Below, in pieces: positions 1-8,051 of a stretch of 39,279 nt of DNA. The stretch is taken from NCBI GenBank assembly GCA_011959285.1, contig BLLW01000034.1, positions 1 to 39,279 of the forward strand. Reading direction: 5' to 3'. This DNA comes from Lachnospiraceae bacterium (lineage in GTDB: Bacteria > Bacillota > Clostridia > Lachnospirales > Lachnospiraceae). The notes beneath the pieces are model-generated. The model made no database searches. It was given only the letters and a program-made list of their open reading frames with translations, and had not been told where the DNA came from. A program made the translations under genes and the position numbers. Each line of letters begins with the position of its first letter. The stretch's first letter is position 1.

Positions 1-2
1 AC

Positions 3-368
3 GACGGGGAGCCATTTGAAGAATTTGAAAAATTTCTCGAAGAACATATAGATAACGGCAAATTATCTTTTGACGGAATCTTTTGCGTGACAGACAGCCT
101 TGCTTACTCTATCTTAAAAACTTTGCGCAAACTGAATCAACGAATTCCGGAAGATGTGCAAATAATCGGCTTTGACGGTATACGATACTTTGGGGACAAG
201 GATTACGCATGTTCTACAATCGTACAACCTGTATCAGAGATTGCTGAAATGTGTGTGGAGCTCCTGCTGCAGGAAAATATGCTCGCCAAACCGCCCCTTG
301 TCTGCCTCCCTGTTTCCTATGCATACGGAGGGACCACGGCAGAAACCTTCAAAGAACAGGAGCAATAA
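3..368 (+). CDS. LacI/GalR-family transcriptional regulator, C-terminal part (5' end outside window)
   Basis: The frame is open from the window edge to the TAA at 366-368, so the N-terminal DNA-binding domain is missing. The visible ~121 residues are the end of a periplasmic-binding-protein-like effector domain. They include DGIFCVTDS followed by a helix, then PEDVQIIGFDGI, and a strand reading STIVQPVSEIAEMCVELLL. These are the classic last elements of LacI/GalR proteins (a D-[AT]-A-x-G-x-L-like 'which promoter' strand, then the I-x-Q-P-x2-E-[IM]-[AG] helix). Family role: a sugar-responsive repressor. The ligand cannot be told from this fragment. The next gene begins 4 bases after the stop and its ribosome binding site lies inside the end of this gene, so the two are probably co-transcribed. 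Confidence 0.85.
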   Translation, partial: DGEPFEEFEKFLEEHIDNGKLSFDGIFCVTDSLAYSILKTLRKLNQRIPEDVQIIGFDGIRYFGDKDYACSTIVQPVSEIAEMCVELLLQENMLAKPPLVCLPVSYAYGGTTAETFKEQEQ

Positions 369-372
369 TACC

Positions 373-1134
373 ATGCGTATAGGAAATCTGGAAGACTTGG
401 ATCGAGCCAAAAAACATGGACATCCGGAAGAATTTGAAATAGCGCCGGAAGACGAAGAATCCGAAAAGCAAAAACAATATAAAAAATGGAAAAACTGGTG
501 GTATTACCATAAATGGCACGTCCTCTGCGCTGTTATTGTGCTGGGAATCGCTGTCAATGTAGTCGGAAATGCTCTAGGGATTTGGACGAAAGCTCCTGAC
601 TTCCAAATTGCATACATCGGAAGTGCAGAGCTCCCGCCAAGCACAACCGCCGCCCTGGAACAGGCATTTTCATCTATTGCATCTGATTTTAACGATGATG
701 GCGAAATCATTATTCAGGTCAATCAATATATTGATGGCAGCCAAAATCCAGACGCAGAAACCGCTTATTATAAATATGCTTCTGAAATTTCTCTCATCGG
801 CGATATTTCAAGTTGTGAGAGCTACTTTTTTCTGATGGAGAATCCACAACATTTCCAACAGGAATTCCAGCTTCTTGCTGCTCCAGACGGAAGCTGCCCA
901 GATTCTGTCGATTACTCCATTGAAGACAAAGTAATTCTATGGTCGGATTGTGCGGCTCTCTCTGAGCAGGAACTGGGCACCTATTCAACCATTATCTTGG
1001 GAGAATCCGTAACTGGAAGTAACCAAGATTTTCTTTCCGGTCTTTACCTTGGAAGGAGATGCTTTTTTACCGACGACCTGACAGACCATGCTGAACAATG
1101 CAGCAATCTATGGGATTTGCTATGTAACAGATAG
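373..1134 (+). CDS. Membrane-anchored protein of unknown function
   Basis: Predicted 253-residue protein, not recognised. The first ~48 residues are very hydrophilic and charged (acidic, then a K/W/Y-rich stretch). One transmembrane helix follows at about residues 52-72 (VLCAVIVLGIAVNVVGNALG). The remaining ~180 residues would be extracytoplasmic, with a mixed, slightly acidic composition and no cysteine-rich or catalytic motif I can name. The ATG at 373 is chosen over upstream starts because AGGAG at the very end of the LacI-type gene is correctly spaced and because a longer start would overlap that gene. It sits between a regulator and a lipoprotein on the same strand, which suggests a small surface-associated operon. 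It could act in cell-envelope sensing, but that is a guess. Confidence 0.7.
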   Translation: MRIGNLEDLDRAKKHGHPEEFEIAPEDEESEKQKQYKKWKNWWYYHKWHVLCAVIVLGIAVNVVGNALGIWTKAPDFQIAYIGSAELPPSTTAALEQAFSSIASDFNDDGEIIIQVNQYIDGSQNPDAETAYYKYASEISLIGDISSCESYFFLMENPQHFQQEFQLLAAPDGSCPDSVDYSIEDKVILWSDCAALSEQELGTYSTIILGESVTGSNQDFLSGLYLGRRCFFTDDLTDHAEQCSNLWDLLCNR

Positions 1135-1194
1135 CAAAACATGTACATTAGAGCTTTTCAACCGCTTAATAATTGTAATCAAAGGAGGCAGACT

Positions 1195-1794
1195 ATGAAA
1201 TTCAAATATATGCTTTGCATACTCTGTACTGCATTTATGCTGACGGGATGTGCTCATACCTCTTTACTTTCCCAGGGAGCAAAGGAAGATACATGGACTG
1301 ATTCTGGTTTTGTAACAATTGGTCACCGCTTGACAGTCCATAATACAGATCACAATATGACGCTGCTTGAAAATATAGACGTCCTGTCTGCAGATGGTCT
1401 GTATTATGCCACTTGGACAATGGGTGATTCAGAACCTTATGAGAACAGCGAAGGAGAAACGGTTGATTTATACGATGCGCACCTTTATCTTTTATTAGGA
1501 GAATTTCCAGCCATCCAGGATGCCCAAGACAATATGAATAAATGGATTACTGCCGGAGAATCCAATTACGAAGTGCTGTCAAAAGAAGAAGCTGTCTGTA
1601 ACGGGCAGTCATACACCCTCATCACTTACAACTGCATCAGCGATGATAACCCCTATGCCCACGGCGTATCTGCCTTTGCCACCTGCCAGAACAGCGCCGT
1701 GTGCATAGAATTGACATGCAGAGAGACTTTTGAACAAGATTTAAAAACGCTTCTAATCGATTTTCTTAACAATTGTACTTACAGCGATGAATAA
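1195..1794 (+). CDS. Putative lipoprotein of unknown function
   Basis: 199-residue protein. The start at 1195 is fixed by a strong ribosome binding site (AAAGGAGG at about 1181-1188). The N-terminus is a lipoprotein signal: positive MKFKYM, a hydrophobic core, then lipobox LTGC with the modified cysteine near residue 18. The mature part has no recognisable domain; it contains several aromatic and acidic residues and a late pair of cysteines in AVCIELTCRETF. It follows the membrane-anchored protein by 60 bases and ends 3 bases before the end of the convergent ABC permease gene, leaving no room for a separate terminator. Likely role: an exported, membrane-tethered protein of the preceding operon. 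Specific function unknown. Confidence 0.75.
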   Translation: MKFKYMLCILCTAFMLTGCAHTSLLSQGAKEDTWTDSGFVTIGHRLTVHNTDHNMTLLENIDVLSADGLYYATWTMGDSEPYENSEGETVDLYDAHLYLLLGEFPAIQDAQDNMNKWITAGESNYEVLSKEEAVCNGQSYTLITYNCISDDNPYAHGVSAFATCQNSAVCIELTCRETFEQDLKTLLIDFLNNCTYSDE

Positions 1795-1797
1795 TTT

Positions 1798-3042
1798 TTA
1801 TGCATATCTTCTGCAATAGGACACCATCGCTCCAGCCAGAAATACCGGAATCTTAATTATTCCCACAAAAAGCAGCACATCCACATTCCAGAAAGAAGCC
1901 TTTCCGATATGCAGGAAAATAAAGTCATACATGGAATACAAAAGAGCATTTCCAAGCCCGATTCCTCCGCTTGGCAGAAGGCAGGAAAGCCAGTCCCCAA
2001 GAGCCCCTGGCACCCCCATCACATACACGATTGTCGGCAGCAATACCCCAAAAATTCCCAGCGCCACCGCAGAAACGTTATCTTTTGCACTGGCAGAAAT
2101 CAGCAGTGTAAACCCAATAGTGGAAAGGAACAAAATGAGTCCCCCAAGCAAGTTTACCCATTGCAGCTGTCCTATATTAAAAGAAGGCAATGATGTAACG
2201 GAAAAAATCATCTGCATGGATGTCTTCGTGCCATCCCACCCAAAGAAAATATTAGTCAGAAGAATCCAAATCGCCCCACATATCAGATAGGCGCTTCCAG
2301 TTATGATAAAGGATGCAAGCACCTTTATACCGGCAATCTTCATACGACCATGCATAGTGCATCGAAGGATATCATCTGCCTTCGTCTGATAATCTGAAGA
2401 AAAGACTGTTGCCGTGATAATAACGCCTAAAATTGTCATGAGAAAAATAAGCAATGTCTCATAATCCATAGAATTGCTGGATGCGCCATAATAATACTGA
2501 TATGGCAGGCACACCTTATCAAATTTATGAAAGGCGGCTTCTTTGGCCGATGAATAATCTTTTTGCTCCATATCCATAACCGAAGCCAGTCTTTTTGGAA
2601 GCATCTCATAATAATCCTCTATTTTGTCCAGATCAAGATCCCGCACACCGGGGGCAATTCCCGTCTGCTCATCCGCGAATGCCTCCTTTATTCCCTTAAT
2701 AAATGGTCTGTATTCTGCCAGCCTTGCATAAAAGACCCCGGCTGGAATTTCGTTTCCATAATCAGAATCATAAGCCTCATATACTTCCTGATAAACCGTC
2801 GCCGCTTGCTCTAAATTTTCCTCCGTCACTTCTCCGAACAGTTCATTTTTCTCCTGAAAATATCTCACTGCCTCAAAACCTGTAATTTCAAATTCTTCTC
2901 CATTTTCATCCGTTACCACAGCCCCTTCAAAGGTCACCGGCAGATATGCCATAAGCACTGCCAAAGCAAACATACAGCACAACAGCAGCCATGTAATTTT
3001 TGTCGTTATAACCCTTTTGATTTCAAGTCCTAATAGCCTCAT
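1798..3042 (-). CDS. ABC-2 type transporter permease
   Basis: 414-residue integral membrane protein. The start at 3042 overlaps the stop of the upstream ATPase gene (ATGA), typical of translational coupling; a longer frame would run into the ATPase. Layout: one N-terminal transmembrane helix (about residues 16-34), a large extracytoplasmic domain to about residue 185, then five to six transmembrane helices to the C-terminus. This matches ABC-2 permeases of the type that export lipids, peptides or antibiotics. It pairs with the ATPase 3039-3914 and belongs to an operon headed by an ECF sigma factor, suggesting a stress- or antimicrobial-responsive transporter. The exported substrate cannot be deduced. 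Confidence 0.85.
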   Translation of the reverse strand: MRLLGLEIKRVITTKITWLLLCCMFALAVLMAYLPVTFEGAVVTDENGEEFEITGFEAVRYFQEKNELFGEVTEENLEQAATVYQEVYEAYDSDYGNEIPAGVFYARLAEYRPFIKGIKEAFADEQTGIAPGVRDLDLDKIEDYYEMLPKRLASVMDMEQKDYSSAKEAAFHKFDKVCLPYQYYYGASSNSMDYETLLIFLMTILGVIITATVFSSDYQTKADDILRCTMHGRMKIAGIKVLASFIITGSAYLICGAIWILLTNIFFGWDGTKTSMQMIFSVTSLPSFNIGQLQWVNLLGGLILFLSTIGFTLLISASAKDNVSAVALGIFGVLLPTIVYVMGVPGALGDWLSCLLPSGGIGLGNALLYSMYDFIFLHIGKASFWNVDVLLFVGIIKIPVFLAGAMVSYCRRYA

Positions 3043-3914
3043 GCCCTCACCTCCTGGGGAAACATCCAAAGATACAGATCCTCCAGCCGGGGATCGGCAC
3101 ACACCGCATGTCCCGTCTGGGGTTCATCCGACAGATACCGAAGAGAAATCCTTCCATCCGACTCGTTTTTTATATTTACAATTCTGAGACGCTGCTCCCA
3201 TTTGGGAAACTCTTCCTGGCTGACGGTACAACTATAAACCTTTCCCTCCACCATTTTCACCAATTCCTGGGTGGTTCCCACCGCAATGATTTTTCCGTTT
3301 TTAATAACTGCATTTTTATTTGCAATGTACTCCACATCTGGCACAATGTGGGTGGATATGAGCACAATCCTTTCCTTTGCAAATTTGGAAAGAAGGTTTC
3401 TAAAGCGCACCCGCTCGCCAGGGTCTAATCCACTGGTAGGCTCGTCCAAAATAAGCACTTCCGGATCATTGAGCAGTGCCTGGGCAATTCCCACCCTACG
3501 TTTCATCCCACCTGACAATTTTACAATCTTCTTTTTTCTCACATCAGATAAGGTAAGCAGTTCCAGGAGTTCCCCTATCTTATCCTTTGCCTCCTTTTTG
3601 GGCAGCCCCTTTAGCGCCGCCACATATTCAAGATAATTCAAAACCGTAAATTCCGGATAAAATCCAAACTCCTGAGGCAGATATCCGAAAATATTCCGAT
3701 ACTCTCCCCCAAGGCTCTGAATGGAAATGTTATCATATAAGATCTCACCGGCAGTAGGTTTCATGATTCCCGCAATCATCCGCATCAGAGTGGTCTTTCC
3801 CGCACCGTTAGCGCCCAGCATTCCCCATACCCCCGGGGTCAGCGTAAGGGAAACATCATCCACTGCAATTTTATCCTTATATCGCTTTGTGATATGCTCC
3901 AATTTTAGCTCCAT
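3039..3914 (-). CDS. ABC transporter ATP-binding protein
   Basis: 291 residues, one complete ABC domain. Walker A is GANGAGKTT (about residues 34-42), the Q-loop is YLPQEFG near residue 81, the signature is LSGGMKRR (133-140), and Walker B is VLILDEP (153-159) with the D-loop SGLD following. The switch histidine is in STHIVPD. The C-terminal ~70 residues are the variable region common in drug/lantibiotic-type exporters. It powers the membrane permease encoded just downstream, with a 4-base overlap. Its upstream neighbour is the polytopic membrane protein, 13 bases away with an AAAGGAGAAAA ribosome binding site. Confidence in the family is high; the substrate is unknown. Confidence 0.93.
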   Translation of the reverse strand: MELKLEHITKRYKDKIAVDDVSLTLTPGVWGMLGANGAGKTTLMRMIAGIMKPTAGEILYDNISIQSLGGEYRNIFGYLPQEFGFYPEFTVLNYLEYVAALKGLPKKEAKDKIGELLELLTLSDVRKKKIVKLSGGMKRRVGIAQALLNDPEVLILDEPTSGLDPGERVRFRNLLSKFAKERIVLISTHIVPDVEYIANKNAVIKNGKIIAVGTTQELVKMVEGKVYSCTVSQEEFPKWEQRLRIVNIKNESDGRISLRYLSDEPQTGHAVCADPRLEDLYLWMFPQEVRA

Positions 3915-3927
3915 AAATTTTCTCCTT

Positions 3928-4701
3928 TCACATAAACAGCGTTTCCTCGGGGCACTTCACCATCCGAGAACACTGATAGATAAAGCAGACCGATAATATA
4001 GCACCCGTACATACGAACAACGTCAAAAATCTCCCGTCAAACAGCCAGGGCGCCACATAATAACTCACAGAAAAAAGCGCAAGCAATGTGCCTGCATAAC
4101 CTAGATAAGAAAAATGCAGTTTCTCCGGCGAGGCATTTTTAAGAAAAAGCAGCGCGCCATCGCCTGTAAGCAAAAGGGGAAGCAACACATAGACCAGCAT
4201 ATAGCCGTTCACAAACTGTCCTCCGCAACCAATGATCCATACGATAGCCGCAATTACGATTTCCCCTCCAAAAAACAATAAGAATCGGCAAATCAGAATT
4301 CTCCTGATAGAAAAATAAGCAGCTCCTTCTATTTCCACCATCCCAAAACGAAATGAACGGTATATAAACGGCAGCAAAAGCATAGATGCTCCCACTGTCG
4401 CACAGCTTAAAAAAAAAGCAATTTTTCTTGGTGTAAAAAAATAAGAATCCATAAAAAGCTCCCGTAAGACAAATCCCCCCAAAATTGCCATCACAATTTC
4501 CAATCCCCAAATACGCATACCTATAAATCGGATTTGAGAAAACAGCAATTTTCCAAATCCCATTCTCTCATTTCTTTTTCTTATCCTAAACTGCACCTTT
4601 ACCAAAAAAAGCAACTCATTCATCTGGGTCTTAGAAACCACAGCCGCTCCGCCTGATAATGCATTCCTCATTTTTTTGTTGAAAGTACTGTCCGTCATCA
4701 T
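3928..4701 (-). CDS. Polytopic membrane protein, candidate anti-sigma factor
   Basis: 257-residue protein with a hydrophilic, basic N-terminal ~65 residues and about six transmembrane helices (residues 70-250). The ATG at 4701 overlaps the stop of the ECF sigma gene by 4 bases, so the two are translationally coupled; an in-frame ATG follows immediately at 4698. Anti-sigma factors normally sit exactly in this position, with a cytoplasmic N-terminal sigma-binding part. I do not see the usual H-x3-C-x2-C zinc motif, and the many membrane spans are unlike classical single-span anti-sigmas, so the role rests on position only. Alternatively it could be a third membrane component of the ABC exporter encoded downstream. 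Confidence 0.6.
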   Translation of the reverse strand: MMTDSTFNKKMRNALSGGAAVVSKTQMNELLFLVKVQFRIRKRNERMGFGKLLFSQIRFIGMRIWGLEIVMAILGGFVLRELFMDSYFFTPRKIAFFLSCATVGASMLLLPFIYRSFRFGMVEIEGAAYFSIRRILICRFLLFFGGEIVIAAIVWIIGCGGQFVNGYMLVYVLLPLLLTGDGALLFLKNASPEKLHFSYLGYAGTLLALFSVSYYVAPWLFDGRFLTLFVCTGAILSVCFIYQCSRMVKCPEETLFM

Positions 4702-5222
4702 TTTTCTCCTTTCAGCTGCATCTCAATCCGTCTCAACGCCGTTCTAAGCCTTGACTGCACCGTCCGCATGGGTATCCCCAATACCTCCGAAATTTCCCGC
4801 ATCTTCAAATTCTGACGAAAGCGCAATAGAACAATCTCCTGGGATAGATCGTCCAACTCCCGCGTATATGCTCTTATTGCAAGCATCTCCTCGATTTCTG
4901 TAAATCCTCCGTCATCATACGAAATTTCTTCCTCCATTACATCCAGCGGTATTCTCTTCGACCACTTGCTCCTTTGCATATCCCTGCATGTATTTAAAGC
5001 AATCTTATATAAAAAAGCTTTAAACTTTCCTGAAAATCCACAAGCGCCTACATAATTTATTGCTTTCAAAAAGGTTTCCTGTGCCGCATCCTCCGCTAGA
5101 TATCGATCCGGCGCATGCCAGATACAATACCTGAGAATATCCGGATAGTACAAACAAACCAGCTGTTCTAATACGGATTCATCTCCCTCCTTTAATTTTT
5201 TCAATAACATCTCTTCACGCAT
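4698..5222 (-). CDS. ECF-type RNA polymerase sigma factor
   Basis: 174 residues. The sigma-70 region 2 core is visible (YYPDILRYCIWHAPDRYLAEDAAQ then ETFLKA, about residues 25-54), followed by an acidic linker. Region 4 has a helix-turn-helix containing LKMREISEVLGIPMRTVQSR (about residues 137-156). There is no region 1.1 or 3, as expected for ECF sigmas. The ATG at 5222 is preferred over the TTG at 5225 because GGAG lies 9 bases upstream of the ATG. It would direct RNA polymerase to a small regulon, probably including its own operon: membrane protein, ABC ATPase and permease. The promoter specificity cannot be read directly from one site. Confidence 0.9.
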   Translation of the reverse strand: MREEMLLKKLKEGDESVLEQLVCLYYPDILRYCIWHAPDRYLAEDAAQETFLKAINYVGACGFSGKFKAFLYKIALNTCRDMQRSKWSKRIPLDVMEEEISYDDGGFTEIEEMLAIRAYTRELDDLSQEIVLLRFRQNLKMREISEVLGIPMRTVQSRLRTALRRIEMQLKGEK

Positions 5223-5255
5223 CAAGATTTACTCCTTTTAGGGCGTCCCCTGTTT

Positions 5256-5283
5256 ATTATAACGAATTACAAAGCCCAAAATG
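5256..5283 (-). promoter_or_regulatory. Candidate promoter of the ECF sigma/ABC operon
   Basis: On the minus strand a consensus TATAAT lies at 5256-5261 with a poor -35 (CATTTT, 5278-5283) at 16 bases. It is 33 bases upstream of the sigma-factor start. The weak -35 means this could be a sigma-A promoter needing an activator, or a coincidence in AT-rich DNA. The rest of the 296-base divergent gap (5223-5518) shows no gene. Confidence 0.35.
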
Positions 5284-5518
5284 ATTTTATACAAAATACA
5301 TTTGTTCATGAAAGTATTGGCTATGCATCCGCAATTCGCCGTTGTCCATCGCATGCATTATTTAGGATGAGATCAATGCATTCCATGAAGAAATTCTAAC
5401 CATATAGACACATATTGCTATTTTTTGACATATAATATTCATATAACTGTTCTGAAATCATAATCATTTCACGAACAATGATAAAATAAGAAGTTACTCT
5501 CAAAAATAAAGGAGAAAA

Positions 5519-6400
5519 ATGGCTAAAATAGCAGAATGGAACAAACAGTTTAGCATAGGAGTTGATTCCATTGATGATGCGCACCGAAAGCTATTTTCAA
5601 TAGTACGCAAGTTGATTCATCTAAGCAAGGAAGAAAATAATGGACAATGGGCTTGTGCTGAGGGTGTAAAATATTTTAAAATCTATACCATAGAACACTT
5701 TACCGATGAAGAAGCATACATGCAGTCCATCAATTACAGTGGATACGAAATGCACAAACGCCTGCATGATGATATGCGTTATAAAACAATCCCAGCTCTT
5801 GAAAGAGATTTATCAGAGTCAAACTATTCTCAGGAATCGATTCAGCATTTTCTTGGCATCTGTCTTGGATGGCTGACCACTCACATCATGATTGAAGATC
5901 GTGCCATCACAGGAAAAATTTCAAACAAATGGAAAAAAGACAACGCTGGTGAAGATATGAAAGCCTTGGAGGATGCGCTCGTCGAAACTTTAGAGGAAAT
6001 TTTTAGATTGCAAACAGAAATTGTCAGTGAACATTATGGTGGAGAAAATTTTGGCAATAGCATCATCAACCGATTAACCTATCATTCAAAAGAGGGAACA
6101 CAAATACAGTTATTTTTGGACTTTGAAGAAAGTTTGGCTCTCCATATTGTAAGCTCCATGCTGGGCATGCATTTGAAGAAAATGGATAAACTGGTCATAA
6201 ATGTTGTCAAGGAACTTTCACAGCAAATTGCAGACCAAGTCGCTGTTCACCTTCACTTATCTTCCCAATATAAGTTAGATAGCAATCATATAATGACAGC
6301 AGAACAGTTTCAACAAGAATTTTCCACAACATACTTTGATTACAACCTGCTGCTTAACACGGGAACAGGATACTTCGCCTTCTGCATTCAATTAGAATAA
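5519..6400 (+). CDS. Bacteriohemerythrin fused to a CheX/CheC-like C-terminal domain
   Basis: 293 residues. Residues 1-130 are a complete hemerythrin domain with all expected diiron ligands: H22 (in DDAHRKLF), H60 and E64 (HFTDEE), H79 and H83 (MHKRLH), H122 and D127. Such domains bind O2 reversibly at a non-haem diiron site. Residues ~165-293, after a helical linker, resemble CheX/CheC-type chemotaxis phosphatase folds (VSSMLG, then VVKELSQQIADQ, then a FDYN-L-TGTGYF end). In CheX the catalytic pair is E-x2-N; here the matching spot reads E232-L-S-Q235, so the asparagine is replaced. No chemotaxis or flagellar operon is adjacent. The start at 5519 has AAAGGAG 4 bases upstream. Likely an oxygen-sensing protein. 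The hemerythrin call is very sure, the CheX-like call moderate. Confidence 0.9.
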   Translation: MAKIAEWNKQFSIGVDSIDDAHRKLFSIVRKLIHLSKEENNGQWACAEGVKYFKIYTIEHFTDEEAYMQSINYSGYEMHKRLHDDMRYKTIPALERDLSESNYSQESIQHFLGICLGWLTTHIMIEDRAITGKISNKWKKDNAGEDMKALEDALVETLEEIFRLQTEIVSEHYGGENFGNSIINRLTYHSKEGTQIQLFLDFEESLALHIVSSMLGMHLKKMDKLVINVVKELSQQIADQVAVHLHLSSQYKLDSNHIMTAEQFQQEFSTTYFDYNLLLNTGTGYFAFCIQLE

Positions 6401-6414
6401 TCATATAATTTCTT

Positions 6415-6459
6415 TAAAAAATAAGTGCGGCAGAATCTTTTCTTTCCTGCCGCACTTAT
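6415..6459. terminator. Bidirectional intrinsic terminator between convergent genes
   Basis: A perfect 13-bp stem (6421-6433 with 6447-6459) has a 13-base loop. On the minus strand it is followed by TTTTTT (6415-6420), giving a strong terminator for the FliD-like gene. On the plus strand the following bases are less U-rich, but it can serve the hemerythrin gene 20 bases upstream. Confidence 0.85.
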
Positions 6460-6513
6460 CGTATATTTTACAACTTATTTTTTATTGAAAATTTATCGCT
6501 CTCCTTAAATGGA

Positions 6514-7722
6514 CTAAATAATACCGGCATAGCGAGCACTTCCCTGCACACTATATTCTCCGGTAGCCGTATAGCCACTTGCCGCATTCGCCTGAGTGGT
6601 CATATAATAATCTACCAGTGATGCATTGGTGGCAACAGAAGAACCATAGTCCTTGAAAAATTGCTGTACCTTAGACATATCTGCTTTCTTAAATGTGTCC
6701 TCATCAATCTTCATTCTGCCCTTGCGGTCCACACTGATTCCAAACTGCTTAAGCACATCCTCACTGCGTGCTGTCTTCTCTCTGATGTAAGACAAGTTTG
6801 CTAATACACCGGAATTTGAACTGGATTCGGCAGCATCAAACATCTTGTTGTAATTGCTTACAAAACTCTTTGCCGTGGCAAAAATTTTATCGACATCATA
6901 TTTATTTGTCTCATTGCCATCCTTATCCTTTACCTTTTCATACAATTTGTCAGATGCAAGCGCCTTGCCAGCTTCCTTGAGGGATACAGCAGCTGAACCT
7001 GTCGTGTTGTTCGTCTGGGTATTATCTGTAGCATTCGTACCTGTCGAGGTACCTGCAAACTGGACACGTGATGCAATCATAGAACCATAACTCATGAGAT
7101 TATCGGGTGAAAACAGTTCCTGCACTTTAGAAGTGCCTGCTGCCTTCAGCTTAGCTTCATTAAGCTCAAGTGTCCCATCTGAATTAATTGTTACACCGAT
7201 TTCCGAAAGCTTATCCGCGTTGGTAGCCGAACTTCTCATCATATTTGCCACATATGCCGTCTTATTAGATAATGTAGAACCTTTTGCTGCATTCACAACG
7301 TTATTATAATCTGACACATAAGATTTTACCGCTGAAACCACCTTGTCTTCTGCGCTCTGACCCTTTTCCGTGTCTGTATACGTTTTGTCACTCTGTAATG
7401 CCGAAACAGAACTCTTTAGGCTCGAAAGACCCATTGTCAAATTACCATTTGCCTTTTGCACATCTTTGGAAACCTTCGGATTCTTCTTCTCTTCCAGAAT
7501 TCTTTCAAGAACATTGTTCGAGCTGTATTTCTTGCTGCTCGCCGTCGTGCTTGAACTCTGGCTTACGCCATAGTAAGATTTCATAAGCTTACCATAGCTG
7601 CCATTCTTAATACTGGCATAGTCTGAGAGGAAATTCAAATTCCCCATTCCTCCACTAGACGAAAGGCTTTGGAATAAATAAGAACTATCCTGATTGTTAC
7701 TTACATTAATGCGAATACCCAT
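6514..7722 (-). CDS. Protein with two FliD C-terminal-like repeats, no flagellar context
   Basis: 402 residues. The ATG at 7722 is chosen because AAAGGAG lies 8 bases upstream; the preceding in-frame ATG at 7728 is too close to it. There is no signal peptide or transmembrane segment. The protein carries an internal duplication. Repeat A (about residues 123-203) contains YVSDYNNVVNAA, IGVTINSDGTLELNEAKLK and KVQELF. Repeat B (about 275-360) contains FVSNYNKMFDAA, FGISVDRKGRMKIDED and KVQQFF. Each matches the end of the flagellar cap protein FliD, where [FY]V-x2-YN precedes a G[IV]-x2-[DN]-x-x-G-x-[LM] strand and a helix ending LF. The N-terminal ~90 and linker regions are Ser/Asn/Thr-rich. No other flagellar gene is in the window, so export route and role are unknown. 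It has its own promoter and terminator. Confidence 0.7.
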   Translation of the reverse strand: MGIRINVSNNQDSSYLFQSLSSSGGMGNLNFLSDYASIKNGSYGKLMKSYYGVSQSSSTTASSKKYSSNNVLERILEEKKNPKVSKDVQKANGNLTMGLSSLKSSVSALQSDKTYTDTEKGQSAEDKVVSAVKSYVSDYNNVVNAAKGSTLSNKTAYVANMMRSSATNADKLSEIGVTINSDGTLELNEAKLKAAGTSKVQELFSPDNLMSYGSMIASRVQFAGTSTGTNATDNTQTNNTTGSAAVSLKEAGKALASDKLYEKVKDKDGNETNKYDVDKIFATAKSFVSNYNKMFDAAESSSNSGVLANLSYIREKTARSEDVLKQFGISVDRKGRMKIDEDTFKKADMSKVQQFFKDYGSSVATNASLVDYYMTTQANAASGYTATGEYSVQGSARYAGII

Positions 7723-7813
7723 TGTCATCACTCCTTTGAATAAAATATGGACTTCCATGTCCTTACGCCTGATATAAACAACATATCAACGCAAAATATC
7801 TATAGTTAATATT

Positions 7814-7842
7814 AATATAGCATCTGCATTGCAAGATTTCAA
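7814..7842 (-). promoter_or_regulatory. Sigma-A promoter of the FliD-like gene
   Basis: On the minus strand TTGAAA (7837-7842) and TATATT (7814-7819) are separated by exactly 17 bases. The site is about 92 bases upstream of the gene start, leaving a 5' leader. It sits just after the end of the small ORF that follows spmA. Confidence 0.65.
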
Positions 7843-7848
7843 GATGGT

Positions 7849-8048
7849 TTAGGAAAAATCAATATCATCGTAACGAAAAGTGATGTCCATGTAATAAGTT
7901 TCTTTATCTCTCCTTTTCCTAGGTATATAATGTTTCAACAATTCTTCATTATGAAGATAAACTGCATGAGAATCTTTGTCATTTTTATTTCTAGCAAATA
8001 TAATAATTAATGCAACCAAATTTCAGATACGACTACCACTACTACCAT
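7849..8048 (-). pseudogene. Small membrane ORF downstream of spmA, frame-disrupted
   Basis: Immediately after the spmA stop there is a well-placed ribosome binding site (GGAGAGG) and an ATG at 8048. The ATG frame gives only 13 residues (MVVVVVVSEIWLH) before a stop at 8007. The -1 frame then runs on without a stop to 7849, reading a hydrophobic ALIIIFARNK followed by a charged, tyrosine-rich tail ending YYMDITFRYDDIDFS. Joining the two with one added base gives a coherent ~66-residue single-span membrane protein. I see no slippery heptamer for programmed frameshifting. It is therefore either a recent frameshift mutation or a sequencing error in a small gene co-transcribed with spmA. Product unrecognised; it is not spmB, which is larger and polytopic. 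Confidence 0.45.
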
Positions 8049-8051
8049 ATA

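Noticed and set aside
5408-5453. TTGACA followed by TATAAT at 5425-5436 as promoter of the hemerythrin gene
   Set aside because: The two elements are directly adjacent, and at the correct 17-18 base distance from TTGACA there is only TGTTCT; no reliable promoter can be named.
7990-8010. Programmed -1 frameshifting in the small ORF after spmA
   Set aside because: The zero-frame codons GAA-ATT-TGG do not form a slippery X-XXY-YYZ heptamer and the shifted frame has a stop (TGA) just before the junction.
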